Numbered from the stretch's first letter, positions 51,947-61,571 are shown. The stretch is DNA of 64,000 nt from BD2-11 clade cluster bacterium bin43 (GCA_002238605.1 MPMR01000011.1:1-64000), one strand, 5' to 3'. The notes: generated from the sequence alone by a model not told the origin. Numbers and translations: made by a program.

Positions 51947-53461
51947 TCAGTTCGCCGGCACCGCCTCCATCAGCAGGCGCAGAGCCTCGTCGAGCGCCTG
52001 GCCCCCAGGTCCGGAGCCGCTGTAGTGTCCGATGCGCACCACCACCATGTCGTGCGTGGGGATGATGATGGTGCTTTGGCCCCCTGCTCCCGCCATGCGG
52101 AAGGCGCTCGTCGGGATCGGATAGCGGCCGTCACCGTTCACCCAGAAGAAGGCGCCTCCGTAGACCGGGCGCCCGTCGGCCACCCAGGCGGGCGCGAGCG
52201 TGGACGCGTACTCGACGTATCCCTCCGGGAGAATGCGCTCGCCGTTCACGACGCCGTCCTGCAGATACAGGTTGCCGAGCCGCGCCCAGTCGCGCCCGCT
52301 GCCGAACCCGTATCCCTGCAGCAGGAAGTTGCCGTAGGGATCGGTCATCGCCACGAAGTTGCGCATCCCCAGCTTGTCGAAGAGATGGCGCTGCGGGAAC
52401 TGGTGATAGTTCTCGCCCAGCTCCCCTTCAACGCCCAGGCGGACCAGGTAGTTGGTGAGCACGGGGTCGCAGTTCCGGTACCGCCCTACCGTGTCGGGCT
52501 CCCACTGCTGGTCCTTGCCGGCCGCCCACTCGAACGAGTTGACGGTGCCCGTATAAAGGTACAGATGGTCGGGGTATCCGATGTCCGGGTCATCGCCCGG
52601 ATCGCCCAGGTTCCGGCAGCGCAGCCCGGAAGACATGCGCATGATGTCGCCGATGCGGATCGCCTGGCGCGGGTCGCCTTCGGACTGCCACTCGGGAACG
52701 GGCGCGGACTGCCAGATGTCGTAGACCCCCTTCTGGATCAGGATGCCCATGAGCGTGCCGGTCAGGCTCTTGTTCATCGACCAGCTTTCCAGCGGCGTGG
52801 TGTGGTCGATGCCCTCGCGGTAGCGCTCCCCAAGCAGGCGGCCCCGGTGGGTGACCACGAAGGCCGCGGTCAGCGCCTCGGGGGGCGCGAAGGCCGCCTC
52901 CACCGCCTGCGCGACCTTGTCCATGTCCACGTCGGCCGGAAAGGGCTCGTCCGGGAGCAGGTCGCCCAGCGGCCAGGGCGTGGTCTCGGCGTCGGGCAGG
53001 GTCGATACCACCTCGACCGTCTCGTAGTACGGCTCCTCCTCGCCCATGGGGAGCGCCAGGCACCCCTGGTCGCCGTGCAGCTTGGCCGACCGCACCGTGC
53101 CGTCCGCGAGGGTGAGGTGCACGCGCCGGTTCTCGTAGTCGATCACCCGGTCGGTCACCGCGCCGCGGTACCGGGCGGGCGCGCTGAAGAAGCCGACGTG
53201 CTCGGCGGCGAAGTCCGGATCCAGCCCGGACAGGAAGACGTTGGAGCACAGGATCTTCGCGAACCCCGCCGTCGAATGCACCACCGCGTCTCCCGGCGGC
53301 AGCACGTACGCTCCGGGCAGCTCGAGCTCGGCGGCGCGGGCGAGGAGTTGCGCCTGCGGATCTTCGGCTACCGGGTCGGGCGCGTCATCAGCCGGGGCGC
53401 AGCCGGCGGCGAGAATCGTGAGGACGGCGAGGGAGGGCATCAGGCGGTGCAGCATCTTCAT
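51947..53461 (-). CDS. Beta-lactamase-family serine hydrolase, lipoprotein
   Basis: A 504-residue lipoprotein (signal ends LTILAAGC). It contains the class C beta-lactamase/D-alanyl-D-alanine peptidase fold: catalytic S-x-x-K in SWSMNKSLTG, the tyrosine motif YRNCDPVLTNYL, and a final HxG-like GHYSG. An extra 200-residue N-terminal region precedes the catalytic domain. Such hydrolases act on esters, amides or D-peptides; resistance activity is not implied. Start at ATG 53461 (a second ATG is two codons on). It is convergent with the short peptide gene across the tandem repeat. Confidence 0.88.
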   Translation of the reverse strand: MKMLHRLMPSLAVLTILAAGCAPADDAPDPVAEDPQAQLLARAAELELPGAYVLPPGDAVVHSTAGFAKILCSNVFLSGLDPDFAAEHVGFFSAPARYRGAVTDRVIDYENRRVHLTLADGTVRSAKLHGDQGCLALPMGEEEPYYETVEVVSTLPDAETTPWPLGDLLPDEPFPADVDMDKVAQAVEAAFAPPEALTAAFVVTHRGRLLGERYREGIDHTTPLESWSMNKSLTGTLMGILIQKGVYDIWQSAPVPEWQSEGDPRQAIRIGDIMRMSSGLRCRNLGDPGDDPDIGYPDHLYLYTGTVNSFEWAAGKDQQWEPDTVGRYRNCDPVLTNYLVRLGVEGELGENYHQFPQRHLFDKLGMRNFVAMTDPYGNFLLQGYGFGSGRDWARLGNLYLQDGVVNGERILPEGYVEYASTLAPAWVADGRPVYGGAFFWVNGDGRYPIPTSAFRMAGAGGQSTIIIPTHDMVVVRIGHYSGSGPGGQALDEALRLLMEAVPAN

Positions 53462-53696
53462 GACTCCGCTTGCGGGATGTGGCAAGGTGGAAACTCACCA
53501 TAAGGAGGGGTAACCGAAGCAACAAGCGGAGTGGACGGATGCGCTGCCGCGTCGCCGCGGGCCGGAGGAGCAGCGGGCGGGCCTCAACTCCCTTTCCCGG
53601 CCCGGTGCGGAGCGCTAGTCTGAGCCTTCCGATCCGGGCTTTTCCGGGCCCCGTGGAAGCACGAACTCTGGGGAGGCAGGCGTCCTGGATTCCTTC

Positions 53697-54395
53697 TTGG
53701 CCTCCGGCGACCCGGTGCATCCGTTCGTGATCTTCGGGCGCACGCATCTGTTCTCGCTGGCCGTGCTCGCCGTGTTCGGCTATGGGACCCTGCGTCTCGG
53801 GCAATCGGGCAGCGAGTTGACCCGGCGCCGGATCAGGCGGGGCATGAGCGCCGTGCTCCTGATCACCTTCGTGGAAGGACACTTCTGGTACGCGTCCCAC
53901 GGGGAATGGGTGGTGGCGGAGCGCCTCCCGCTGCACATGTGCGGAGCCATGGTCTGGGTCACCATCTACGGGTTGTGGACGGACCGGCCGTGGACCCGTC
54001 CGCTCATGTACTATCTGGGGATCGCCGGGGCGGTCCAGGGGATCCTCCAGCCCGACAGCCCGTACGCACTGCCCCACGTGCGCTTCGTGTCGACGATGTT
54101 GTCCCACACCACGCTGGTGGTCGCGGGGCTGTGGGTGATCCTGGTGGAGAAGTACATGCCGGATCTTCGCTCGACCCTGCGCACCTTCGCGCTGGTCCAT
54201 GTCTACGCGGCGGTCATCTTCGTCTTCAACCTGCTCGTGGGCTCGAACTACCTGTACATCCTGGAGAAGCCGGAGTCCGCGTCGCTCATGGACATCTTCC
54301 CGGAGTGGCCGTGGTACCTGCTGGTGCTCGAGGGACTCCTCCTCGTCATCGTCGCCGGAATGTACCTGCCGTTCGCGCGCCCGCGCAGGGCCTGA
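53697..54395 (+). CDS. TIGR02206/YwaF-like membrane protein
   Basis: A 232-residue membrane protein with six or seven predicted helices. It has PFVIFGRTHLFSLAVLAVFGYG, HMCGAMVWV, a loop with HTTLVVAGLWVILVEKY, and the final GMYLPFARP. These match the YwaF/TIGR02206 family, of unknown function. The start given is TTG 53697; a CTG at 53685, eight nt after a strong GGGGAGG, would give DSFLASGDPVHPF, closer to the family N-terminus. A decayed second copy lies 160 bp downstream (54556-54877). Confidence 0.8.
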   Translation: MASGDPVHPFVIFGRTHLFSLAVLAVFGYGTLRLGQSGSELTRRRIRRGMSAVLLITFVEGHFWYASHGEWVVAERLPLHMCGAMVWVTIYGLWTDRPWTRPLMYYLGIAGAVQGILQPDSPYALPHVRFVSTMLSHTTLVVAGLWVILVEKYMPDLRSTLRTFALVHVYAAVIFVFNLLVGSNYLYILEKPESASLMDIFPEWPWYLLVLEGLLLVIVAGMYLPFARPRRA

Positions 54396-54555
54396 GGCCG
54401 ACTCGGCCCGGGTTCCGCCTCCCACTCTGCGTGGAATCCGGCCGAGCCGGGCCTGCTCTTTCCCTGCCTGTCCGGCAACGCTAATCTGACTTGTGCCACC
54501 CGGGCCCCCTCTTCCGCTCCCTCGGGAAGCCCGCGCGCAAGGAGGCACATGTTGG

Positions 54556-54877
54556 ATGTTTTTTCCCTCCGGCACTCCCGTAGTCCCGTTTGTGCTGCTC
54601 GGCAGCGCCCACCTTCTCAACAACACCAGCCTCGCGGTCCTCGGGTTGCCGGTCATTTGCCCCGGCACCAAGCCCGGCGAGCCAGTCCGACAGAGGCGCC
54701 CGCTGGCGGGCACCCATTGCCCCGTACGCTGCGGCCAGGCCGCAGTCGGCGTCGCCTGATGGACACCTTTCCCGCCGTCCCTCGTATCTGCTCTTCTATC
54801 CGCTAATCCTCGAAGGACTCGTAATTCTCGTCGTAGTCGGGATGTACCTGCCGTTCGCGCGCCCGCGCGGCGTGTGA
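54556..54877 (+). pseudogene. Internally deleted tandem copy of the TIGR02206/YwaF-like gene
   Basis: The N-terminal MFFPSGTPVVPFVLLGSAHLL matches the start of the upstream gene and the C-terminal LILEGLVILVVVGMYLPFARP matches its end, but the middle about 130 codons are missing and the two pieces are in different frames. DNA encoding the end shares 27 identical bases with the intact gene (54360-54386 and 54842-54868). ATG 54556 still has AAGGAGG upstream, so the remnant is recent. Confidence 0.8.
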
Positions 54878-54919
54878 ACCGCGGTACACCGGGTTCCATC
54901 CTCAACCATGGAGGTCCTG

Positions 54920-55951
54920 ATGAAAGCGGGCACCAGAGAGGGCCGCGCCATCGCAGTCCTCCTGATCCTCGCGGTGCTGCCGTGCTGGATGCCGGCAGAC
55001 GTAGCCGCGCAGGAGGACGATCCCGACTATCTGGCAACCTACTCCATCATCGCGCGCGACCCGGGCACCGGCCAACTGGGCATGGGGGTTCAGTCCAAGG
55101 CCTTCGCGGCCGGCAACCGGGCCATGCACGCGAAAGGTGGTGTGGCGGTCATCGCCCACCAGGCGTCCGCCAACCCCATGTACGGTGCCATCGGCGTCGA
55201 CCTGATCGAGCGCGGCTACAGTCCGCAGGAAGCGCTCGACATGATGGTGGCGAGCGACGAGGGGCGCGACCGGCGCCAGGTGGCAATCCTCGACATGGAG
55301 GGCCGCACGGCGGCCTGGACCGGCACCGGCGCCAGCGACTGGAAGGGCCACCGCTGCGGCATGGACTACTGCGCGCAGGGCAACATTCTGGCGGGTCCCG
55401 AAGTGGTCGACGCCATGGCGGCTTCCTTCGAGTCGTCCAGCGGTCCGCTGGCGGAGCGGCTCATGGACGCCCTCGACGCCGCTGAGGCTGCCGGGGGCGA
55501 TGCACGCGGCAAGCAGTCGGGCGCCATCCTGGTGGTGGTTCCGCGCGCGGGGAGCGGTGGGTTCAGCGACCGGGTGGTGGACATCCGGGTGGACGACCAT
55601 CCCCGGCCGCTGGAGGAACTGCGGCGCGTGCTCAACCTCTTCCGGTCCGGCCAGATGGTGCGCAACGCAAACGCGAGCATGGCGCAGGGGAACCTGGATG
55701 AAGCCCTGGCCACCGCCACCGCCGCGCGCGACAGGTCGCCGGAGAACGACAACGCCTGGGTGGCTCTGGCGGCCGTGCAGGCGCGCATGGGACGGGACTC
55801 GGATGCGCTCGAGTCACTCCGCCGGGCAGTCGAACTGAATCCCGGTCGCATGCGCACCCTGCCCCGGGACCGCAACTTCGAGAGTCTTCACGAGAGGCCG
55901 GACTTCCGGCGGCTGGTCGGCGCCGATGATCCCGGTGCGAGTGCTCGTTGA
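54920..55951 (+). CDS. DUF1028 protein with TPR-like C-terminus, exported
   Basis: A 343-residue exported protein. ATG 54920 follows GGAGG by 5 nt (an upstream in-frame ATG at 54908 overlaps the site). After the signal peptide comes a DUF1028 domain, an Ntn-hydrolase-like fold: YSIIARDPGTGQLGMGVQSKAFA and GVDLIERGYSPQEALDMM. C-terminal residues about 235-343 form TPR-like helices (EALATATAARDRSPENDNAWVAL). DUF1028 may be a peptidase-like or self-cleaving domain; its role is not known. It lies 80 bp before SusC 2 on the same strand, so may belong to that unit. Confidence 0.85.
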   Translation: MKAGTREGRAIAVLLILAVLPCWMPADVAAQEDDPDYLATYSIIARDPGTGQLGMGVQSKAFAAGNRAMHAKGGVAVIAHQASANPMYGAIGVDLIERGYSPQEALDMMVASDEGRDRRQVAILDMEGRTAAWTGTGASDWKGHRCGMDYCAQGNILAGPEVVDAMAASFESSSGPLAERLMDALDAAEAAGGDARGKQSGAILVVVPRAGSGGFSDRVVDIRVDDHPRPLEELRRVLNLFRSGQMVRNANASMAQGNLDEALATATAARDRSPENDNAWVALAAVQARMGRDSDALESLRRAVELNPGRMRTLPRDRNFESLHERPDFRRLVGADDPGASAR

Positions 55952-56031
55952 TGGATAGTGTAGCGAATAATCATCGTGGGGGTCTCGCTCGAATCAAGTT
56001 TCCCCCAAGTACCATGAGCCCGGAGGCCACC

Positions 56032-59000
56032 ATGTACGACTTGTGTATGCGAAGACTGATCGCAAACTGGAAGGGAGGGGGAGTTGCGCGAAGTATGCCA
56101 CTCCTCGTGGCGTGCTTTTTCGCGCTGGTGCCTGGCGCCGCGGCGGCGCAGAACACCGTAACGGTGACCGGTCTGGTCTCCGACGCGAACAGCCTCACGC
56201 CCCTGAGCGGTGTCGAGATCCAGGTCCAGGGTACCGGCATCAATGTGGCCACGAACAACGATGGGAGATTCATTCTCCTGAACGTCCCCGTGGGGGACAT
56301 CGTCATCACGGCCTCGCTGATCGGCCGCCGTACCACCGAACAGGCAGTCACGGTTACGGCCGATGCCGCCACGGAGGTGAACTTCCTCCTGGTCGAGACG
56401 GCCATCAACCTCGATGAGATCGTGGTTACCGGGACGGCAGGGGAGCAGCAGGCCCGTTCGCTCGGGACCACGGTCGGATCCCTCCCGGTGGCCGAAACGC
56501 AGATGATCGCTCCCCGGGACAACTTCGAGACCATGCTGGGGGGCGCTGTTCCGGGCGTGAACGTGGCCTACGGCGGCGGCCACGTCGGGGGCGGCAACAA
56601 CATCCGCATCCGGGGAGCCGGATCCATGGTCCTCTCGGGGCAGCCGCTCATCTACATTGACGGTGTCCGGGTGAACAGCGGCGGACCGGGAGCCGAGGGA
56701 TCTCTCGGCGTGGGCACGCAGAGTCCGTCCACGCGACTGAACGACATCAGCCCGGAACTCATCGAGTCCCTCGAGATCATCAAGGGTCCGGCGGCGGCTA
56801 CGCTCTACGGGACGGAGGCGTCGAACGGGGTCATCAACATCATCACCAAGCGAGGCGCCCGGGGAGCCCCCGTATTCACTCTGACAACGAAGGTCGGGCA
56901 GAACTGGTATCGGGATCCCAAGGAGCATTGGCCGGGGAGCTTCTACACCTGCACCGGCCGCGGGACGGATCCGTGCACTCCCGGCGAGATCGTGGAGGTG
57001 AACGTCTTCAAGCGCGACTACGAGGTCCTCGGCATGGAGCACTTCCAGGTCGGCATGCCCATGGGAAGCGTCGGTACCGTCTCGGGAGGCACCGACGCGG
57101 TCCGGTATCACTTCACGCTGGGCTGGGACTTTGATGAAGGACCCGTCCCGAACAATACCAACAACAGGTTGGACGCACGCGCGAACCTCAACTGGCTGCC
57201 CCGCGACGACCTGACGGTGGACTTCGGCTTCGGGGGGATTCGCTCCGAGCTGCACACCACGACGGGGCGCCAGCCCGCGCGTGTCACCGGGTTCCACTGG
57301 TCGTGCCCCGGCGGCGGTTGCGAGATCGGTACCGGGACGCCCAACGCCCTTGATGGTGCTTTCCGCGGCTATATCGCGTATCTGCCGGACCTGTACGACG
57401 AGTTGCTCGATTCCGGTCAGAAGGTCTATCGCAACATCTATACCCTTTCGGCCACGCATCGCCCGTTCGAATGGCTCACCCACCGGTTGGTCGTGGGACT
57501 GGACCAGGCGGAGACCAACGGTTTCCGGCTCAACCGCCACTCGTCGGGGCGGGTTGGCATCAGCGGCCGTCAGGGCGACAAGAGACTCGAGTTTCGCAAC
57601 ACGGACAACTACAGCTTCGACTACTCCGGCACGTTGACCTACGAGCCTTTTGCCGGGCTCTCGCTGGCGACATCGTCCGGCGCCCAGTACTACGAGCGGT
57701 CCTCGGAGTGGCTCGCGGGGCGTGGCTCACGTTTTGCGGTTCCCAGTCTGGAGACGATCTCCGCCGGAGAAGTCCGAGAGACATCCGACGGGTTTTCAAG
57801 CAACAAGACCGTCGGGGTGTATGTCCAGGAGCAAGCCTCCTGGCAGAACCGGATCTTCCTGACCGGTGCTCTCCGGGGAGACGACAACTCGGCCTTCGGG
57901 GCGGACTACGACTTCGTGGTCTATCCCAAGCTGAGCGCAAGCTGGGTGGTCTCGGAGGAGGCCGCGCTGGAGGGGTTGGACTGGCTCAACTCGCTGCGGC
58001 TCCGGGCAGCCTGGGGGAAAGCCGGACAGCAGCCCGATCAGTTCGCTGCGGTGAGGCTCTATAACCCGGAGCCGGGATTCCAGGGCGCGGGCGGCGTGAC
58101 TCCTGCGACGATCGGAAACTCCGACGTGCAACCCGAGGTTGGCGTGGAGACCGAGATCGGCTTCGATGCCGGGTTCTTCAACGACCGGGTCGGCCTCGAG
58201 TTCACCTACTACGACCAGAGGCGGACGGACGCCCTGATCAGCGTTCCGGTGAAGCCTTCGACCGGCTTCCCCGGCTCCCAGCTGAGGAATATCGGAGAGA
58301 TTCAGAACGAAGGAATCGAGCTGGGCCTCAATGTGGATGCATACCAGGGTTCGATGCTGGGGGTCGAGTTCGGCCTGGCGGTCCACATGAACAGGAACGA
58401 GGTGCTCGATCTGGGCGGACTGGCACCGATTCCGGTGTTCGGACGAAACTTCACCACCGGGTGGACGGGCCAGCGCCACGCAGTGGGCTTCCCGCTCGGG
58501 TCAATTTTCCTGCCCGTGGTGGTGTCGTCCGACATCGTGGGCACGGGCTTGCAGGCACGCGCGACAAACGTGATGTGCGAGAGCGGTCCGATCGCAGCTC
58601 CGGGCACCCGAATCACCCGGGGAGGAGGTCCTCCCGTGCCGTGCACGAGCGGAGAGACCGCTCCCGAGGTCTACCGAGGCTCGACTGTTCCAACACGCGA
58701 ACTGGCTTTCAACGCGACCGTTTCGGTACAGGACAACACTCGCTTCTACGTCGACCTGCAATACGTCGGCGGGCACACCATGGTGGACGGGATCACGGCC
58801 GGCTCCCACCTGTTCTTCCGGAACACGAAGGCGATCAACGAGAAAACCGACCCGATCTTCCTCGGCTACGACGAAATCGGCGAAGTCAACCCGTCGGGGA
58901 TCTTCGACGCCTCCCAACTCACGATGCGCAGCGTGTCGCTGAGCCACACCTTCTCGGGTGAGATGGCCGCGAGACTCGGTGCCTCCCGGCTCAACCTGAC

Positions 59001-59187
59001 GCTCTCGGGTCAGAACCTGTGGAGGGTATGGAGAGCGCAGGGTGAGGCCTTCGGGCACCCCATCGTCGATTCGGAGATTCGGGATACTGGTGCAAGGAGC
59101 ACCGACCCCGGAGGGATTTCGGCCTATACGCAGGACGGCTTCCCGATGTTCAAGCGTTTCCTGGCGACCGTGCGGGTGACCTGGTGA
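56032..59187 (+). CDS. SusC/RagA-family TonB-linked outer-membrane protein (pair 2)
   Basis: A 1051-residue TonB-dependent transporter. A signal peptide (ACFFALVPGAAAAQ) is followed by a carboxypeptidase-like regulatory domain (VTGLVSDANSLTPLSGVEIQV), TonB-box-like LDEIVVTG, the plug (IYIDGVRVNSG; LEIIKGPAAATLYGTEAS) and a barrel ending TVRVTW. ATG 56032 has GGAGG five nt upstream; other in-frame ATGs lie further out. SusD 2 begins 69 nt downstream, so the pair is transcribed together. It differs strongly in sequence from SusC 1 outside the plug. Confidence 0.93.
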   Translation: MYDLCMRRLIANWKGGGVARSMPLLVACFFALVPGAAAAQNTVTVTGLVSDANSLTPLSGVEIQVQGTGINVATNNDGRFILLNVPVGDIVITASLIGRRTTEQAVTVTADAATEVNFLLVETAINLDEIVVTGTAGEQQARSLGTTVGSLPVAETQMIAPRDNFETMLGGAVPGVNVAYGGGHVGGGNNIRIRGAGSMVLSGQPLIYIDGVRVNSGGPGAEGSLGVGTQSPSTRLNDISPELIESLEIIKGPAAATLYGTEASNGVINIITKRGARGAPVFTLTTKVGQNWYRDPKEHWPGSFYTCTGRGTDPCTPGEIVEVNVFKRDYEVLGMEHFQVGMPMGSVGTVSGGTDAVRYHFTLGWDFDEGPVPNNTNNRLDARANLNWLPRDDLTVDFGFGGIRSELHTTTGRQPARVTGFHWSCPGGGCEIGTGTPNALDGAFRGYIAYLPDLYDELLDSGQKVYRNIYTLSATHRPFEWLTHRLVVGLDQAETNGFRLNRHSSGRVGISGRQGDKRLEFRNTDNYSFDYSGTLTYEPFAGLSLATSSGAQYYERSSEWLAGRGSRFAVPSLETISAGEVRETSDGFSSNKTVGVYVQEQASWQNRIFLTGALRGDDNSAFGADYDFVVYPKLSASWVVSEEAALEGLDWLNSLRLRAAWGKAGQQPDQFAAVRLYNPEPGFQGAGGVTPATIGNSDVQPEVGVETEIGFDAGFFNDRVGLEFTYYDQRRTDALISVPVKPSTGFPGSQLRNIGEIQNEGIELGLNVDAYQGSMLGVEFGLAVHMNRNEVLDLGGLAPIPVFGRNFTTGWTGQRHAVGFPLGSIFLPVVVSSDIVGTGLQARATNVMCESGPIAAPGTRITRGGGPPVPCTSGETAPEVYRGSTVPTRELAFNATVSVQDNTRFYVDLQYVGGHTMVDGITAGSHLFFRNTKAINEKTDPIFLGYDEIGEVNPSGIFDASQLTMRSVSLSHTFSGEMAARLGASRLNLTLSGQNLWRVWRAQGEAFGHPIVDSEIRDTGARSTDPGGISAYTQDGFPMFKRFLATVRVTW

Positions 59188-59255
59188 TGGGCGCGCGGAT
59201 GGAGGGATCCGGAAACGGATTGTTGATTCCAGACGAAACCACAGAGGGGCCTGTC

Positions 59256-60587
59256 ATGAATAGAGTGATCGAGATGGTGCCGTGGTCGTGGAGGCTGCGC
59301 GGCGTTGTGGCGCTTTTTGTGGCCCTTGGGCTGGCGGGGTGCGACACTGCCGACCTCCTCGAAGTGGATCTTCCGGGTAATGTCACGGCCGAGGACATCG
59401 AGGATCCCGGCTTGGCGGGGACCCTGCGGGTATCCGCCATCGGCGACTTCGAGTGGGCGTGGGATGAGTACGTGGATTTCGCAGCCAAACACTCGGACGA
59501 GTACATTCAGTCATCGGGGAACTTCACCGGAAGGCGGCTGCAGCTCCGCGACATTCCGGCGAATCTCCCACAGTATCAGGACAATATCTTTGGCCGGCTC
59601 CATCGGGCGAGGGTCATGCTCGAGAGCCATTTTGACCGTCTTCAGACCTTTTCCGACGCCGATGTCCCGAACCGGACCCAATACCTGGCCGAGATGCGGA
59701 CGTACGGGGGCTTCATCTACGTGGTCTTCGGCGAGGGCTTCTGCGGAACGCCGCTCAACGGAGACGGGGTGGTCCGGACACCGGAACAGCTCCTGGAGAT
59801 CGCCGTGGAGCAGTTCTCGGAGGCCCTGAGTATCGCGGGGTCGCTGGGGACGGGCCGGGGTCAGGCACTGGTGCAGGCGGCACGTATTGGCCGCGCCCGG
59901 GCGTATCTCGACCTGCAGCAGTACTCCAGCGCCATCGCCGACGCGCAGTCGATAGTGGACGATCCCGCTCTTGATTTCTACGCGACCCGGGAGTATGGCG
60001 AAAACCGGCGCGAGAACTCGATGGCGAACACGAACGAGCTCGATACCAACCAGCAGTCGACGGTAGCCCCGAGCTACCGCAACGTACAATGGAAGGGCAT
60101 GCCCGACCCCCGGGTGACGGTCATGGAAACCGGACTTATCGGCCACGACAACGCGACGATCGTCTGGCGCCACAACAAGACGCCGGAGAGTTTTGTCGCG
60201 GGCGCGGCTCAGGACGTCATCATTGCCTCGTCGCGTGAGGCGCGCATGATCATTGCCGAGGCCTCGGCAATCACAGGAGACCTGGCCACGGCGATCAGTA
60301 TTCTCGACGGCTTCCACACCGCTGCCGGAATTCCGCCGGTGACCGCTGAAGACCTGCCCACCCAGGACGATGTCATTCGGCAAGTGATCGAAGAGCGCCG
60401 GCGAGAGTTTTTCGTTGAAGGCGGTCATCGCCAGAGAGACCATCTGCGCTGGCGGGGTACGCAGTTCAATATCCCATACCTCGGTGAACCCGGCTCCGAT
60501 CACCCGGACGGGGTCGACCAGTATGGTCAGGTGTACGGCACGACCACTTGTTTCCCAATCGCTCAGAACGAGCAGGTAGGAAGCTGA
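59256..60587 (+). CDS. SusD/RagB-family outer-membrane lipoprotein (pair 2)
   Basis: A 443-residue lipoprotein, signal ending ALGLAGC with Cys at 29, ATG 59256 with GAGGGG seven nt upstream. Helical SusD features include YLAEMRTYGGFIYVVFGEGFC and the C-terminal EERRREFFVEGGHRQRDHLRW. It is shorter than SusD 1 (492), consistent with a different binding site. It follows SusC 2 by 69 nt. A strong hairpin terminator follows at 60596. Ligand unknown. Confidence 0.92.
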   Translation: MNRVIEMVPWSWRLRGVVALFVALGLAGCDTADLLEVDLPGNVTAEDIEDPGLAGTLRVSAIGDFEWAWDEYVDFAAKHSDEYIQSSGNFTGRRLQLRDIPANLPQYQDNIFGRLHRARVMLESHFDRLQTFSDADVPNRTQYLAEMRTYGGFIYVVFGEGFCGTPLNGDGVVRTPEQLLEIAVEQFSEALSIAGSLGTGRGQALVQAARIGRARAYLDLQQYSSAIADAQSIVDDPALDFYATREYGENRRENSMANTNELDTNQQSTVAPSYRNVQWKGMPDPRVTVMETGLIGHDNATIVWRHNKTPESFVAGAAQDVIIASSREARMIIAEASAITGDLATAISILDGFHTAAGIPPVTAEDLPTQDDVIRQVIEERRREFFVEGGHRQRDHLRWRGTQFNIPYLGEPGSDHPDGVDQYGQVYGTTTCFPIAQNEQVGS

Positions 60588-60595
60588 TCTGACAT

Positions 60596-60648
60596 CCTGC
60601 GGAAGCCGATTCGGCTCTCCCTCGCGGGGGACCGGAGGCTTCCGCAGG
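60596..60648 (+). terminator. Inverted-repeat terminator after SusD 2
   Basis: CCTGCGGAAGCC (60596-60607) pairs perfectly with GGCTTCCGCAGG (60637-60648), a 12-bp stem with a 29-nt loop. It ends the SusCD 2 unit 9 nt after the stop, facing the convergent plug-only gene. Confidence 0.7.
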
Positions 60649-60718
60649 GTGCGGAGGCCGGTACCAGCCTGGCAGGCGAGAGCTCGGGTCCATCGTGCGG
60701 CCCCGGGCTCTCCGCCGT

Positions 60719-61498
60719 CTATCCGCCCCGGTTCATCGTTTCAACGAGGATGACGCCCGCTGCGGCACCCGGGTACCGCGATGTCGATGCGGGTCCGCGC
60801 AGCACCCGGATCCGCGTCACGGACGTGGCGGGTATCTGCTCGAGGGTCAACATCGCCCGATCCTGTCCGCCGGCGTCGATTCGGACGCCGTCCAGGAAGA
60901 TCTGCGGTTCCTCGCTGAGGAGGAACGAGTTCACGCCCCGAAGCCGAATCCTCACTCCGGTCCCGACTCCACCCTGCGGCTGCTGGGCCGCGACGCCCGG
61001 CACGCCGGTCAGCAGAAGGTCGGCGGCGGTTCGTGACCTCGCACCCGTCCCTGTTACGCGCGCTTCCGAGTGTCCGCGCCCACGATCGTCGACTCGCGGC
61101 ACTTCCACCAGGAGCTGATCGAGCACGACCGAGACACGATGGACATGAAAGTGGATCAGCGACTCCTCCATGGGAGCGATTTCCACCGTTTCGACGAGGG
61201 TGCTGAATCCGTCCCCTTCGACGCGCACCACCACCTCCCCGGCGGGTACGTTGAGGAGCCGAAACCACCCGTCGGCGTCCGTACGAGTGCGGTGGTGGAT
61301 GAATTCCGGGAGCGCCACAAGGGCATCGGACACCGGCTCAAGGCCCTCCTGATCCAGCACCAGGCCCATGACCGAGCCGGTGTCCTGAAGCCCGGCTGCG
61401 CCCTGGGCAGGCGTAAGAAAAGCCACCAGCGCAAACACGCCGGAGGAGACTCGTCGCGCGGCTTGGAGTGGACGCGTTACCACTGGCACTCTTTCCAA
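60719..61498 (-). CDS. Plug-only TonB-receptor-like protein (copy 2)
   Basis: A 259-residue exported protein: signal peptide, carboxypeptidase-like regulatory domain (SVMGLVLDQEGLEPVSDALVAL; GWFRLLNVPAGEVVVRVEG) and a TonB plug domain (VRIRLRGVNSFLL; IFLDGVRIDAGG; IRVLRGPASTSRYPGAAAG), then a stop with no barrel. TTG 61498 with AAGGA seven nt upstream is the preferred start; a longer in-frame opening overlaps the DUF2461 gene. It is the same architecture as the frameshifted gene at 38902-39614. It lies near SusCD 2 but on the other strand. Confidence 0.8.
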   Translation of the reverse strand: MERVPVVTRPLQAARRVSSGVFALVAFLTPAQGAAGLQDTGSVMGLVLDQEGLEPVSDALVALPEFIHHRTRTDADGWFRLLNVPAGEVVVRVEGDGFSTLVETVEIAPMEESLIHFHVHRVSVVLDQLLVEVPRVDDRGRGHSEARVTGTGARSRTAADLLLTGVPGVAAQQPQGGVGTGVRIRLRGVNSFLLSEEPQIFLDGVRIDAGGQDRAMLTLEQIPATSVTRIRVLRGPASTSRYPGAAAGVILVETMNRGG

Positions 61499-61571
61499 CC
61501 GGTGTTCCTTCCCTCTGGACACTTCCTCTACCGGTACCCACTCAAGACGAAATGCTTCCGCATCCGGCCCC

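Noticed and set aside
51947-53461. Serine hydrolase as an antibiotic-resistance beta-lactamase
   Set aside because: The fold is shared by esterases and D-peptidases, an extra 200-residue region is present, and no resistance context is seen.
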